A stretch of 64,000 bases of DNA from CACIAM-69d sp001698445. GTDB taxonomy: Bacteria; Cyanobacteriota; Cyanobacteriia; CACIAM-69d. The translations under genes were made by a program, and so were the position numbers. This document shows, in pieces, positions 37,005-46,637 of this stretch (positions are counted from its first letter, which is position 1; each line of letters opens with the position of its first letter). The stretch is from positions 19,930 through 83,929 of the forward strand of contig NZ_JAZAQF010000090.1 of the NCBI RefSeq assembly GCF_043235035.1. Reading direction: 5' to 3'. The notes under the pieces were generated by a model, which did not search any database, was not told where the DNA came from, and worked only from the letters and a program-made list of their open reading frames with translations.

Positions 37005-37880
37005 GTGACAAATCAACCGGTGACCAATCAACCCATCAATCAACAAATTTGGGAAGTCGATTTTTATCGTCGGCCCATGACCGACACCGCAGGGCAACCC
37101 CTTTGGGAATTAGTCCTGTGCGATCGGGCCCAAACGTTTGTGTTTCGAGATGTTTGCCCCCAAAGCTCGATCGACACCAATTGGTTAACGGAGCGGCTGG
37201 TGGCGGCTATGGGTGACAATGCTACCCCGCCCGATCGGCTCTGTGTGTTTCGGCCCCAATCCCTGAGTTTGGTGGAAGCGGCGGCTTCGCGGTTGGGTTG
37301 GCCCGTGACCGCCACACGCCGCACCCAGGCGCTGAAGAATTGGTTGCAAAAACGGGCGATCGAGTCCCCCCTGCTCGACCCGGCCACCGGTCAGCCCTAC
37401 GATCCCTTGGCGATCGATTCGCCGCCACCTTTGCCCCTGGCGGACTCGCTATGGGGGGATTCTTGGGGGTTTGCCAGTTTGTCGGCGGAGGTGTTGGCTC
37501 GGCAGTTAGCCCAGCGGCCAATCCCCTACGGCGATCGCCCTTCGGAATTATTTCCCGATCGCCTGGGATTGTCTGCCAAGGCTCCCATTCCCGGGGTTGT
37601 GGTGAACGGTGGGCGGCGATCGCGTGCGTTGGCCCAATGGCTCAATGGTGTGCAGCCCGTTGCCCTCAGCTTCGTGCCCGGCGAGCCGGATGGGGTAATC
37701 TTGGAAGCCGGCCTGTGCGATCGATGGATTTTAGCCACCAGCCAAGATCCGGAATTACGCCAAGCTGGCCTCGCTTTTGAGTCTCGTAAGGCTACTGTGC
37801 GCCATCTGCACTTCCTGCTTATTCAACCGGATAATTCCGGGATGACCTATACGGGGCTTTGGTTTTTGCAACCTGCCTGA
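37005..37880 (+). CDS. Tab2/Atab2 family RNA-binding protein
   Basis: 291 aa. The conserved start IWEVDFYRRPM and segments KPLWELVLCD-like (QPLWELVLCDRAQTF), CVFRPQSLSLVEAAASRLGW and the C-terminal GLWFLQPA identify the Tab2 family (DUF1092). The plant and algal homologues bind RNA and are needed to translate photosystem I (and II) reaction-centre proteins. A role in photosystem mRNA translation is inferred here. It is the gene immediately upstream of psbA on the same strand, 447 bp away. Its N-terminal TNQPVTNQPINQQ and the DNA just upstream contain ATTAATCAACCA-type repeats. Confidence 0.88.
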   Translation: MTNQPVTNQPINQQIWEVDFYRRPMTDTAGQPLWELVLCDRAQTFVFRDVCPQSSIDTNWLTERLVAAMGDNATPPDRLCVFRPQSLSLVEAAASRLGWPVTATRRTQALKNWLQKRAIESPLLDPATGQPYDPLAIDSPPPLPLADSLWGDSWGFASLSAEVLARQLAQRPIPYGDRPSELFPDRLGLSAKAPIPGVVVNGGRRSRALAQWLNGVQPVALSFVPGEPDGVILEAGLCDRWILATSQDPELRQAGLAFESRKATVRHLHFLLIQPDNSGMTYTGLWFLQPA

Positions 37881-38326
37881 GCTGGTCACTGCTGAGCGGT
37901 GGCGAGGGACTGGCTTTCCGGATCGTTCAGTTTTGCTCAATTTCAATTGTGTTCAATCGTGTTTGATCAAATGCGCTTACTCAAACACGCTTAATCAAGC
38001 AAACTTGTTCAAACGCGCTCGATCGCCTTCGATCATGCTCGATCGGCTTAGTGTAACTAGCTGTGCCCGATCGGCTCTTTCCGTTGCGCAATATTGTTTT
38101 GTAACATTTTCTTCAAAATTCCTTACACTATTTATTATTTATTTTACGAAACTCAATTTTTGTTTGCTTTGCTTCAAATTTAATTAATCTTTTTCATAAA
38201 AATATATTCAACTTTGTGGACGTTACGGAAGGTAAGTCTCTAGGATCTAAAAAGCAATTTGGATTGACATAATTCATCAATTTCCAATTGCCTCATTTCC
38301 ATTCTTCAACACGGATTCATTTACAA
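37881..38326 (+). promoter_or_regulatory. AT-rich psbA promoter/leader region
   Basis: The last 230 bp before psbA are strikingly AT-rich, unlike the rest of the window, as expected for a highly expressed psbA promoter. A -10-like TATATT stands at 38203-38208 without a good -35. Another TTGACA is at 38264-38269 but lacks a -10 at 17 bp. I cannot choose between them. No ribosome-binding site is evident immediately before the ATG, which is preceded by TTTACAA. Confidence 0.5.
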
Positions 38327-39406
38327 ATGACTGCAACGATCACCCGTCAAGGTGGTAGCAGTTGGGATCGCTTCTGCGATTGGATCACCAGCACCAACAA
38401 CCGGATCTATGTCGGTTGGTTTGGTGTGTTGATGATCCCCAACCTGCTGACCGCAACCATCTGCTACATCATCGCCTTCATCGGCGCTCCCCCGGTTGAC
38501 ATCGACGGCATCCGCGAACCCGTGGCTGGTTCGCTGCTGTACGGGAACAACATCATCTCTGGTGCTGTGATCCCCTCGTCGAACGCCATCGGTTTGCACT
38601 TCTACCCCATCTGGGAAGCTGCTTCCTTGGATGAGTGGCTGTATAACGGCGGCCCCTATCAGTTGGTGGTGTTCCACTTCCTGATTGGCATCTTCTGCTA
38701 CATGGGTCGTCAGTGGGAACTGAGCTACCGCCTCGGTATGCGTCCTTGGATCTGCGTGGCTTACAGCGCTCCTGTGGCTGCTGCAACCTCCGTGTTCCTG
38801 ATCTACCCGATCGGTCAAGGTTCGTTCTCTGACGGTATGCCTTTGGGCATCTCGGGCACCTTCAACTTCATGTTGGTGTTCCAAGCTGAGCACAACATTC
38901 TGATGCACCCCTTCCACATGTTGGGCGTTGCTGGTGTGTTCGGTGGCTCGCTGTTCTCGGCAATGCACGGTTCCTTGGTGACCAGCTCGCTGGTGCGTGA
39001 AACCTCGGAAGTGGAAAGCCAAAACTACGGCTACAAGTTCGGTCAAGAGGAAGAAACCTACAACATCGTTGCAGCCCACGGCTACTTCGGTCGTTTGATC
39101 TTCCAATACGCTTCGTTTAACAACAGCCGCTCGCTGCACTTCTTCTTGGGTGCTTGGCCGGTTGTGGGTATCTGGTTCACTGCACTGGGTATCTCGACGA
39201 TGGCGTTCAACCTGAACGGCTTCAACTTCAACCAATCGGTTGTTGATTCGCAAGGTCACGTGATCAACACCTGGGCTGATGTGATCAACCGCGCCAACCT
39301 GGGTATGGAAGTGATGCACGAGCGTAATGCTCACAACTTCCCGCTGGATCTGGCTGCTGGCGCTGAAGCTCCGGTTGCCCTGCAAGCTCCGGCAATCAAC
39401 GGCTAA
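38327..39406 (+). CDS. psbA: Photosystem II reaction-centre protein D1
   Basis: 359 aa from the ATG at 38327 (frame open to 38288, but the D1 N-terminus MTATITRQGGSSWDRFCDW is standard). D1 binds P680, pheophytin, QB and the manganese cluster. All typical segments are present, including STNNRIYVGWFGVLMIPNLL, PVDIDGIREPVAGSLLYGNN, AEHNILMHPFHMLGVAGVFGG and ERNAHNFPLDLA, after which the C-terminal tail is cleaved. The residue equivalent to position 130 is Gln (CYMGRQWELSY), the form usual for the standard, low-light D1:1 variant rather than the Glu of high-light copies. Codon use is strongly biased. A clear terminator follows. Confidence 0.98.
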   Translation: MTATITRQGGSSWDRFCDWITSTNNRIYVGWFGVLMIPNLLTATICYIIAFIGAPPVDIDGIREPVAGSLLYGNNIISGAVIPSSNAIGLHFYPIWEAASLDEWLYNGGPYQLVVFHFLIGIFCYMGRQWELSYRLGMRPWICVAYSAPVAAATSVFLIYPIGQGSFSDGMPLGISGTFNFMLVFQAEHNILMHPFHMLGVAGVFGGSLFSAMHGSLVTSSLVRETSEVESQNYGYKFGQEEETYNIVAAHGYFGRLIFQYASFNNSRSLHFFLGAWPVVGIWFTALGISTMAFNLNGFNFNQSVVDSQGHVINTWADVINRANLGMEVMHERNAHNFPLDLAAGAEAPVALQAPAING

Positions 39407-39461
39407 ACCTGCCTTGGCTCGATCAAGCGATCGAGCCTGCAACACAACTGAATCTTGCTGG

Positions 39462-39490
39462 AAAGGGGAGTGGTTTTGCTACTCCCCTTT
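39462..39490 (+). terminator. psbA Rho-independent terminator
   Basis: AAAGGGGAGT (39462-39471) pairs with ACTCCCCTTT (39481-39490) around a 9-base loop, followed by TGATTGGTTT. It starts 55 bp after the psbA stop. Confidence 0.85.
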
Positions 39491-40059
39491 TGATTGGTTT
39501 GGGGAGTGTTTTGGGAATGCTGAGCTTGGTTGGATGATTGCGGATTGCATCTCTAGATCTGCGTGGATGCATAGGTAAAGCTGATCGTCTTGATCGAGGC
39601 CTGAAAACCGTTGATAGATGGTTCAATCGGGCGATCGCTCCTTGGGATCGCTCCTTGGGATAGCCCTTGAAAAATTTAGGATGACCCCAACAATTGAGCT
39701 AAAAAGCGCCTCAAATCGAAGATAGGAGCCTGAATTGCACAAATTAACTGCAAATCGGAATCCTGAGTGCTCCAACAGCTTCTGAACCAGTCTGATAAGA
39801 TCGTGGCAGTTGGAACCATCGTCATTCAATCTCGCTCTCCGTTCGATCAAATAGCACTAGTTCCTAGCTAGCGAACTGATCGGGTGAATGCTGAAGGGGA
39901 AGTAGCATCTCATAAACGTCTGAACGTCAAAATTCTAAACGTCGGGATTCAGCCTGCGGCTATCAACACTACCAACGCTATCAATAGTTATCGAAAGCAT
40001 TAGAGTTTTTAGCCATCAGGAAGAGGGGATATCGATCAACACTGAACTGTTCATCTCCC
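39491..40059. other. 569-bp gap between psbA terminator and sensor kinase
   Basis: Besides a 13-bp duplication (GATCGCTCCTTGG at 39633-39658), nothing is recognised. A 75-codon minus-strand frame at 39623-39850 has no coding character. Confidence 0.45.
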
Positions 40060-43038
40060 ATGAGACTTTCTGATGTCATTAGGCGATGTGTTAGAGACTT
40101 CTGGAAAAAGACAGCCGTAGTTGCGGCTGCCTATTGTGGAACCGGCTTACTGTCGGGCTATTTTGCTATTCCACCGGGCTATGCTTCGCCGGTTTGGCCA
40201 GCGGCGGGAATTGCCTTGCTGGCTGCCTTGTATTGGAAAAAATATTCCTATTTAGGCATTTGGCTAGGGTCTTTTGTCCTGAATGTGTTGATTGGCACAA
40301 GGGCGATCGGCACTATTAATCTCAGCATTGTTTTGGTGGGAGCTGGCATTGCTCTGGGCGCAATTTTGCAAGCCTATGTCGGCAATGTTTTATTACAAAA
40401 ACTGTTTAAGCATTCCATTTGGCGAGAAGAATTTTTAGGAATTCTGGCACTACTGGTGTTGGCGGGCCCCATCAGTTGCATGGTGGGAGCAACGGTTGGC
40501 AACGGCGTATTGCTCGCCAGCCATTCCATTACTTGGTCTCAGATTTTGGAGTCTTGGTGGAATTGGTGGATTGGTGATTCGTTGGGAGTTTTGGCGGTTT
40601 TGCCCGTTGGCATTGTGTATATGCTCAAGCGCCAACGCATTGTCTTGAAGCTACACCGCAAGTCTAGTCGCGATCGACAATTTGCATCCTATATTCTGCC
40701 GGCTTTGTTGGTTTTAAGCTCAACTATTTTGGCTTTTCAAATCACAAAAAATGCAGAACGACAGCGCCTGTATGCTGTGTTTGAAAATGACACGGAAATT
40801 ATTACTCAACGGTTGCACGAAGATTTGGATAAGGCCACACAAATTCTGTTTAGTTTGCAAGGCTTGTTTGATACGGCTGACCGCGATCGGGGCTTAATTC
40901 CGGTGAGTCGGCAACAGTTTAAAATCTTTACGGATCCCTATTTTGAGCGAGTTCGAGGGATCCAAGCCGTTGGCTGGAATCCGGTGGTAAAACGGGGCGA
41001 TCGAGCAAAATATGAAGCCTACATTCGCGAAGAAGGCTTTGCTAACTTCCAATTTCAACAACGGGACGCAAACAATCGGCTCATTCCCGACCGCGATCGG
41101 GAAACCTATTACCCCGTGTTGTACATCGAGCCGCTGAATGGAAATCAGCGTGCCTTTGGGTTCAACTTAGGGTCAGAAAGTCGCCGCCTTCAGACTTTAG
41201 AGTTTGCTCGGGACTCTGGCGGTTTAACGGCCACACCGCCAATTAAACTGGCCCAGGAAACGGGCCAACAACAGGGTGTAATTCTTTATTTGCCAGTTTA
41301 TGAATTGCCGATGCCAACCACCATAGCCGATCGACAAAAGTCTCTGTCCGGCTATTTGTCTGTAGTTTTCCGAGTGGGAGATTTACTGGAAACTTCTTTC
41401 CGGAATTTAGTTTCCAAGGGAATTGAATTCACCCTGTATGATCAGCCGCTCTCAGAAATGCTTTATCAGTCTAATCTTCAGGATACTCAGCAAAATAAAA
41501 ATGCCTACATGACCCGAGAACAGATGATTCGCTTTGGGGGACGAGCTTGGGAAATTCAGTTTTGGGCCACGGAAGCCTATATTCGCGGATTAAGTACCAA
41601 TGAACCCATGGTGGTGTTGCTTTCTGGATTTTTTATCACGGGCTTAACGGGGGCTTTTTCGATTACTCAAATTCGTAATTCTATTCTGGTGAACCTGTTA
41701 GTAGAAAAGCGAACTCATGAATTAGCTAAAAGCCAAGAAGCGGCTCTGCAAGCGGCTAGTAATGCTGAAAAAGCGAATCGAGCGAAAAGTAATTTCTTGG
41801 CCATTATGAGCCATGAATTACGCACACCTCTCAATTCCGTTCTGGGTTTTACGGAATGTTTGAAAGAGGATATGTTTGGCCCTGTGACGGAAGAGCAACG
41901 CAATGCCCTAGAAACTGTTGAGCGGAATGGTCGCCACTTGTTGGCTCTAATCACAGATATTTTGGACTTGTCAAAGATTGAAGAAGGCAAGTTTGAAATT
42001 GAGCTAGCCCCAGTGGATATTGAGCTGCTTTGTCGGTTTTGCTTAACGCTAGTCAAACAACAGGCGATCGCGAAAAGTATTGCGGTCAACCTTGATCTAC
42101 CGTTGGTGATACAAACCCCTAGAAATTTACAACTGATGGCAGATGAACGACGGCTGCAACAGTCAATTGTGAATTTGCTGAGCAATGCGGTGAAATTCAC
42201 ATCGGAAGGTGGCTCAATTACGCTGCAAGTGTCGCTTCCGGATCCCAATCATCCATTTATCCGCTTTGCTGTTATTGACACTGGAATTGGGATTGCGGAA
42301 GCAGATTTTCACCGATTGTTTCACCCTTTCACTCAACTCGATGAAGCACTCAATCGCCAATATGAAGGAACGGGATTGGGCTTGTCCTTAGTGAAGCGCT
42401 TGGTTGAATTACATGGTGGACGAGTTGGCGTTACAAGCCGGGTGGGCTTTGGCAGTTGTTTCACGATTGACCTTCCCAGTACATTGTTGATTTCTGTATC
42501 GGATGATGTTGAGAGTCCTGTTGAGTTGGATGATGAGACTGAGCCAGACTCAGGGTTAACATCGGAATCAATATCAGATTGCGATCGGGCGGATCACCTC
42601 GATCCACCCCGAGGAGAAGATTTAGTGAATTTGTGGGCTCCAACGCTGAAGATTTCTCCCCACTTGCCAATTGTTCCGCCGCTTATTTTACTGGCCGATG
42701 ATAATTTTGAAAATGCTCAAACTATTGCTCGATATTTAACTAATCGGGGTTATCGATTCTTGCGAGCTGGTAATGGACGAGAAGCCGTTGAAATGGCAAT
42801 TGACTATCAGCCCGATTTGATTTTGATGGATATTCAAATGCCAGAAATGAATGGGCTGGAGGCCATAGAACTAATTCGCGAGAATCCCCAAACGGCTCAT
42901 ATTCCCATGATTGCTTTGACGGCTTTTGCCATGGCTGGCGATCGGGCCCGTTGTTTGGCTGCTGGGGCTAATGAGTATCTTTCAAAACCTGTGAAACTGG
43001 CCCATTTAACCAAGGTGATTCGTGGCTTCTTTGAATAG
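40060..43038 (+). CDS. MASE1-CHASE hybrid sensor histidine kinase
   Basis: 992 aa. The N-terminal MASE1 membrane sensor has about eight helices over residues 1-200 (ending GDSLGVLAVLPVGIVYM). A further helix leads to an extracytoplasmic CHASE domain (about 235-495; ERVRGIQAVGWNPVV, DRETYYPVLYIEP, GYLSVVFRVGDLL) closed by a helix near 525. A HisKA domain follows with His585 in IMSHELRTPLNSVLGF, then an ATPase domain (LLSNAVKFT, DTGIGI, GTGLGLSLVKRL). A C-terminal receiver has Asp924 in LILMDIQMPEMNG. It is therefore a complete hybrid kinase. CHASE domains bind small ligands; the ligand is unknown. Codon usage is more AT-rich than its neighbours. There is no adjacent response regulator. Confidence 0.93.
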   Translation: MRLSDVIRRCVRDFWKKTAVVAAAYCGTGLLSGYFAIPPGYASPVWPAAGIALLAALYWKKYSYLGIWLGSFVLNVLIGTRAIGTINLSIVLVGAGIALGAILQAYVGNVLLQKLFKHSIWREEFLGILALLVLAGPISCMVGATVGNGVLLASHSITWSQILESWWNWWIGDSLGVLAVLPVGIVYMLKRQRIVLKLHRKSSRDRQFASYILPALLVLSSTILAFQITKNAERQRLYAVFENDTEIITQRLHEDLDKATQILFSLQGLFDTADRDRGLIPVSRQQFKIFTDPYFERVRGIQAVGWNPVVKRGDRAKYEAYIREEGFANFQFQQRDANNRLIPDRDRETYYPVLYIEPLNGNQRAFGFNLGSESRRLQTLEFARDSGGLTATPPIKLAQETGQQQGVILYLPVYELPMPTTIADRQKSLSGYLSVVFRVGDLLETSFRNLVSKGIEFTLYDQPLSEMLYQSNLQDTQQNKNAYMTREQMIRFGGRAWEIQFWATEAYIRGLSTNEPMVVLLSGFFITGLTGAFSITQIRNSILVNLLVEKRTHELAKSQEAALQAASNAEKANRAKSNFLAIMSHELRTPLNSVLGFTECLKEDMFGPVTEEQRNALETVERNGRHLLALITDILDLSKIEEGKFEIELAPVDIELLCRFCLTLVKQQAIAKSIAVNLDLPLVIQTPRNLQLMADERRLQQSIVNLLSNAVKFTSEGGSITLQVSLPDPNHPFIRFAVIDTGIGIAEADFHRLFHPFTQLDEALNRQYEGTGLGLSLVKRLVELHGGRVGVTSRVGFGSCFTIDLPSTLLISVSDDVESPVELDDETEPDSGLTSESISDCDRADHLDPPRGEDLVNLWAPTLKISPHLPIVPPLILLADDNFENAQTIARYLTNRGYRFLRAGNGREAVEMAIDYQPDLILMDIQMPEMNGLEAIELIRENPQTAHIPMIALTAFAMAGDRARCLAAGANEYLSKPVKLAHLTKVIRGFFE

Positions 43039-43114
43039 TGGGCTTTCGTTTTTGAATAGTAATTTTTTGAATAAATGAAATGTACACGAAATTCTCATAC
43101 CAAACGTTTAGACC

Positions 43115-43858
43115 CTAACGCCCCAACTGATTAACAGCGGCCTTCGCTTCTCGGCGCAACCCTTCGGCATTGCGGAAAAATTCCTGGCCGTCGTGGAGCC
43201 GGGTTTCGTCATAATTCAGCGGGAAGTAGGCTAACTCTTCCAACCCATCGCCCAGGTGGTTCAAGCTGTAGTACAAATTGGCGGCAATGCCAGCGGCGCT
43301 GCGGGGATTGGGCATGGATTGCAAAGTGGCCTTGGCCCGATCGAGCGCCGTGGTCATCCGTTCCAAATAGGCTTCAAAGTTTGCCATCAATTCGTCGTCG
43401 TAGGGATCGGCGGCGAGGGCGTTCACGGCTCCCTTGAGCGATCGGGCAATTTCGCGAATGACGCGATCGACCGGTGTATGAACCCGCCGTAACCATTGTT
43501 CCAAGTCTTCATCGGCGGCTCGGCCCGTTTGGCGTGATCGCCGCTGTTGGCGATGCTGTTCCGTGGCGGTGGCGCTACGTTGTTCCCGTTGCCGATCGGC
43601 AGCATAGGGCTGGTGGTTCCAATTGTCGGGGCGATCGAACTGGCCATAGCGTAATGCCACGTCATAGTCAGCGCGCCGTTGGTCATCGCTGAGCACTTCG
43701 TAGGCGACGTTAATGGCGGCAATGAGGTCATTGTTGGGCAAATCAGGATTGCAGTCCGGGTGAAATTGCTTCACCAAACGCCGATAGGCCTGCTTAATCT
43801 GAGCGGCGGTGGCGGTGCGATCGACCTGAAGGGTTTCGTAGTGATTGGAAGCGGCCAT
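43115..43858 (-). CDS. J-domain (DnaJ-like) protein
   Basis: 247 aa from the ATG at 43858 (MAASNHYETL); an extension to 43894 has no family similarity. The N-terminal J domain (residues 5-70) contains the HPD motif (33-35) in VKQFHPDCNP, needed to stimulate DnaK. The Gly/Phe and zinc-finger regions of full DnaJ are absent. Residues 85-120 are Gln/Arg-rich. The C-terminal half (EQWLRRVHTPVDRVIREIARSLKGAVNALAADPYDDELMANF) looks like a specific helical domain common to cyanobacterial J proteins. The client is unknown. It is divergent from the YacP-like gene (140 bp). Confidence 0.9.
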   Translation of the reverse strand: MAASNHYETLQVDRTATAAQIKQAYRRLVKQFHPDCNPDLPNNDLIAAINVAYEVLSDDQRRADYDVALRYGQFDRPDNWNHQPYAADRQREQRSATATEQHRQQRRSRQTGRAADEDLEQWLRRVHTPVDRVIREIARSLKGAVNALAADPYDDELMANFEAYLERMTTALDRAKATLQSMPNPRSAAGIAANLYYSLNHLGDGLEELAYFPLNYDETRLHDGQEFFRNAEGLRREAKAAVNQLGR

Positions 43859-43998
43859 GGGTGGAAAACAAAAAGCAAGCGGGCAATGATCCACCCATCA
43901 TCGATATCTGACAAGCATTGGCCGATACGGTTGAAGGGGAATCTGCGTATTAAGATAGTTTGCGAACCACCCTTGTAAGCAAAGTGTAGGCAACGCTT

Positions 43999-44571
43999 GT
44001 GACCGCCCGATCGCATGAAGCGACTCTCTTCGTCGATGGCTACAACGCCATTGGTCAGTGGTCGCAAATGCGAAAGCGCTCTATGCATCAGCACCTAGAG
44101 CGGGATGACTTGGAGGCAGCCCGTTGGGAGTTGATTCAGCAACTTTGCAACTATAGTGCCTATCGGGCATTTGCAACTTATCTGGTCTTTGATGCCCAAT
44201 ACCGAGCAGAACGAGCTTCCGTGGAGACCATCACAAATCATCTAACGGTGCATTACACGGAATTTGGGCAAACGGCTGACACTTACATTGAACGGGCCTG
44301 CGCACTCTACAGCCGTGAAGTGAATCGAGCCAGTCGGCGCGTGATTGTGGCCACGTCCGATCGCGCCCAACAGATGACCACGATCGGCTACGGCGCTGAG
44401 TGGATGTCTGTTCAGCAATTGCTCCACGACATTGAATTAGCGGAACAACAGGTGCGTCGTCGGCAGCGATCGACCCAAACCAGCAGCGGCCGCTTCCTGA
44501 GCAGTCGCCTGGATGATGCGGTGCGTCAGCAGCTTGAACGATTGCGCTATGGCGATTCCGCTTCCTCTTGA
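43999..44571 (+). CDS. YacP-like NYN-domain ribonuclease
   Basis: 190 aa. The NYN (PIN-like) nuclease fold has conserved acids in LFVDGYNAIGQW (Asp13), LVFDAQYR, TEFGQTADTYIERA and VIVATSDRAQQM. Homologues include Bacillus YacP (Rae1), a ribosome-linked endoribonuclease, and plant chloroplast relatives. The C-terminal 45 residues are basic and Gln/Arg/Ser-rich, suiting RNA binding. The start is GTG at 43999, without a strong ribosome-binding site. It converges on the DUF1822 gene with 28 bp between. Confidence 0.88.
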   Translation: MTARSHEATLFVDGYNAIGQWSQMRKRSMHQHLERDDLEAARWELIQQLCNYSAYRAFATYLVFDAQYRAERASVETITNHLTVHYTEFGQTADTYIERACALYSREVNRASRRVIVATSDRAQQMTTIGYGAEWMSVQQLLHDIELAEQQVRRRQRSTQTSSGRFLSSRLDDAVRQQLERLRYGDSASS

Positions 44572-44599
44572 TTTTTGTTTGATGGCCTTAATTTCCGTT

Positions 44600-45604
44600 T
44601 CACCCTTCAAAAGTCTGCTCATCCCACAACTGTCGCAGCCGATCGAGCAAGCGCAGGGGCAAGGTTTCCCAGTCTGCCGCCGTTTCCGACTCCCCAGTCG
44701 CAGGCTGCGATCCATAGGAACTCCGGCGATCGCGCACCTGGGGGGTTAAGGATGATGACTTTTGCCCATAGGTCATTGGGGGGCGTGATGTGCCTCCTGG
44801 CAGTTCTCCGGCGGCATCGGCACTGGCTCTCGGCCCTTCCGTGCGATCGGGCTTCAGGTTAGGGGGTAAGTTCGTTGAAAACCATTCAGTTAATCGATCG
44901 ACTGCCCGATCATTGAAATTCCCGGGAATTTGCGACTCTGAAGGTGATGGGTTCCGTGTGGATTGGTAAAGCCGCTCCAGGTACATCACAACAGCAGCCC
45001 GTTGCTTTGGGGCGATCGCCTGGCGAGTTTGACGCGCGATTGGATCCGTAGCTTCCGCAATCCAAACCAAGCCCGATCGAACCCGCGCCAAATAGGTCTC
45101 AAAGGCCTCCCAATCCTGAAGCGATGTCACTGGTAATCGTTCTGGCGCATGGGGTGGCAAGGGCAAATCGCCCACGGCCAACCACCCCCAAAGCCAAGCC
45201 TCCGTCAGTTGCGCATTAATTCCCACCGGCACAAAGGCCACCACATGATCGGGCCAATCCAGCGGCATTGCCAAATGCTCAAGGACGCTGGAGTCTTGCG
45301 CCTTCGGGATTGGTGCCGCCCCTGGTGCTTCGGTCTGGGACTCCATCACAAAGGGCAACAGGGCGATCGAACCCACTTGCGGCACGGCCAAACAAGCCAC
45401 CTCGCCGGGCAGCCTGGAAACCGGCCGTAACTCACTCGGCGGTTCAAGGGCCAGCCACTGCCAAAGATGCCCCAACGCATCCATCGCCAAACTTTCCAAA
45501 AATACCGCTCGTCCTTGATGAGGGTTGGCCGCCTGACCCGCTTGGGCCAAGGCCCTTGGCCGATCGGCCTGATCCAAAGACAGGATAAGTGGATCCCAGT
45601 CCAT
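44600..45604 (-). CDS. DUF1822-family protein
   Basis: 334 aa from the ATG at 45604. This cyanobacteria-specific family of unknown function shows here AVFLESLAMDALGHLWQWLAL, GEVACLAVPQVGSIALLPFV, DHVVAFVPVGINAQLTEAWLWGWL and VRSGLVWIAEA. The C-terminal 110 residues are low-complexity and probably disordered. Its ATG shares a base with the stop of the upstream sigma-like gene (TAATG), so the two are translationally coupled. In other cyanobacteria, as I recall, DUF1822 genes often follow sigma-factor-like genes and sit near CHAT or DUF928 genes; only the sigma partner is present here. Confidence 0.82.
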   Translation of the reverse strand: MDWDPLILSLDQADRPRALAQAGQAANPHQGRAVFLESLAMDALGHLWQWLALEPPSELRPVSRLPGEVACLAVPQVGSIALLPFVMESQTEAPGAAPIPKAQDSSVLEHLAMPLDWPDHVVAFVPVGINAQLTEAWLWGWLAVGDLPLPPHAPERLPVTSLQDWEAFETYLARVRSGLVWIAEATDPIARQTRQAIAPKQRAAVVMYLERLYQSTRNPSPSESQIPGNFNDRAVDRLTEWFSTNLPPNLKPDRTEGPRASADAAGELPGGTSRPPMTYGQKSSSLTPQVRDRRSSYGSQPATGESETAADWETLPLRLLDRLRQLWDEQTFEG

Positions 45605-46467
45605 TACGGCGCTCCTGTTTTGGGGGTGATCAAGCCTAGTAATTCCATAAATTGGGTCGGCTGGGCGCAAATCTCTTGGGCGATCGCCTGCAACATGGGA
45701 TAGCACCGTCGCTTCCAGTGACTATGAATTGTTTGTTCATTCATTTGCAACTGCTGAGCTAAAGAACGCCAAGTCACCTTTTTCTCGGGTGGTTGTCGCT
45801 CCACCCGATCGCCCCGAGTCTGCAACAAAATCGACTGAGCCAAGAACTGGCAATTAAGCTGTGGATCCTTCATGCCACAACAACCCCTGAGGCGGCCTTC
45901 TGGATCTCGCTCAATGTAAAGCTCCACCAACAACCCTTGGCGCTGGACGGTTTGACGTTGCTGTTGTTCAATCAGGGCTTCAATGCCATCTAAGCGCAAC
46001 CCGATCGGCACACAGTCTCCCAATGTGGAACTAGCGCGATCGCCCCGATCGGTTCCCACCGGAGCATCCAAGCTGAGGGCATTGAGCGGCATTTTGGCGC
46101 GGCGATAGAGATCAATAATTCGATACTTCAACTGACCATTCACCCAGGTCACAAATCGTCGGCGCACCAACTCCGGGCTGCTGTGGTCTAAGTCGCACCG
46201 AAAAGCAGCGATATTCTTTTGGACATATTCCAACGCCTGGTTCAGAGCTTCCAAATAGTCCGGGTGTGAATCTTTCCGCAGACCCGGCAGCTTGGGAATT
46301 AGGGCCAATAACTGCTCAAGGGCCCGTTTGCGGTTCCGGGACTTGGGGGGCTGAAGTTGGCGCAGCAGCCGGATCAGCGCCAAGTCAGGATCCGCCGGAT
46401 CCGCTGGGTCGGGGGAATCTGGGGAGTCTGGGGAATCTATTGAGTTTGAGTTGATCGATCGAGCCAC
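45604..46467 (-). CDS. Sigma-70-family (ECF/group 3-like) RNA polymerase sigma factor
   Basis: 287 aa. The N-terminus has an SPD/ADP repeat tail (DSPDSPDSPDPADPADPD). A region 2-like segment (EYVQKNIAAFRCD, RRRFVTWVNGQLKYRIIDLYRRA) and a C-terminal helix-turn-helix resembling region 4 (VTWRSLAQQLQMNEQTIHSHW) follow. The middle part and low similarity to standard ECF factors make the exact class uncertain. The GTG start at 46467 has TAGGAGCGG upstream. It is coupled to the DUF1822 gene, which may act as a partner or anti-sigma-like regulator (inference). It is divergent from the DUF1399-like gene. Confidence 0.8.
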   Translation of the reverse strand: MARSINSNSIDSPDSPDSPDPADPADPDLALIRLLRQLQPPKSRNRKRALEQLLALIPKLPGLRKDSHPDYLEALNQALEYVQKNIAAFRCDLDHSSPELVRRRFVTWVNGQLKYRIIDLYRRAKMPLNALSLDAPVGTDRGDRASSTLGDCVPIGLRLDGIEALIEQQQRQTVQRQGLLVELYIERDPEGRLRGCCGMKDPQLNCQFLAQSILLQTRGDRVERQPPEKKVTWRSLAQQLQMNEQTIHSHWKRRCYPMLQAIAQEICAQPTQFMELLGLITPKTGAP

Positions 46468-46637
46468 GTTTGCCGCTCCTAGGAACGAGAGGGAATCGGT
46501 GGAATAAGAGGGCTAATTAACAATTGACGACGGAATCAAGATTGCAGCCGCTTTGGTGATCCCCCCTAACGGGTCTGCATAAGTTTCTGGGACTTAGCCG
46601 ATTAATAGAAGCCACAGTTGCATGTTTCTTGGCTGAT

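Noticed and set aside
38321..39445. 374-codon open frame antisense to the whole psbA gene
   Set aside because: It arises because psbA's strong codon bias avoids stop codons on the other strand; the translation is His/Gln/Val-rich with no domain. A non-coding antisense psbA RNA remains possible but is not visible in sequence.
39633..39658. GATCGCTCCTTGG duplication as another 14-bp array
   Set aside because: The period is 13 bp and only two copies are present.
39623..39850. 75-codon minus-strand ORF after psbA
   Set aside because: No ribosome-binding site, no recognisable domain, and composition like non-coding DNA.
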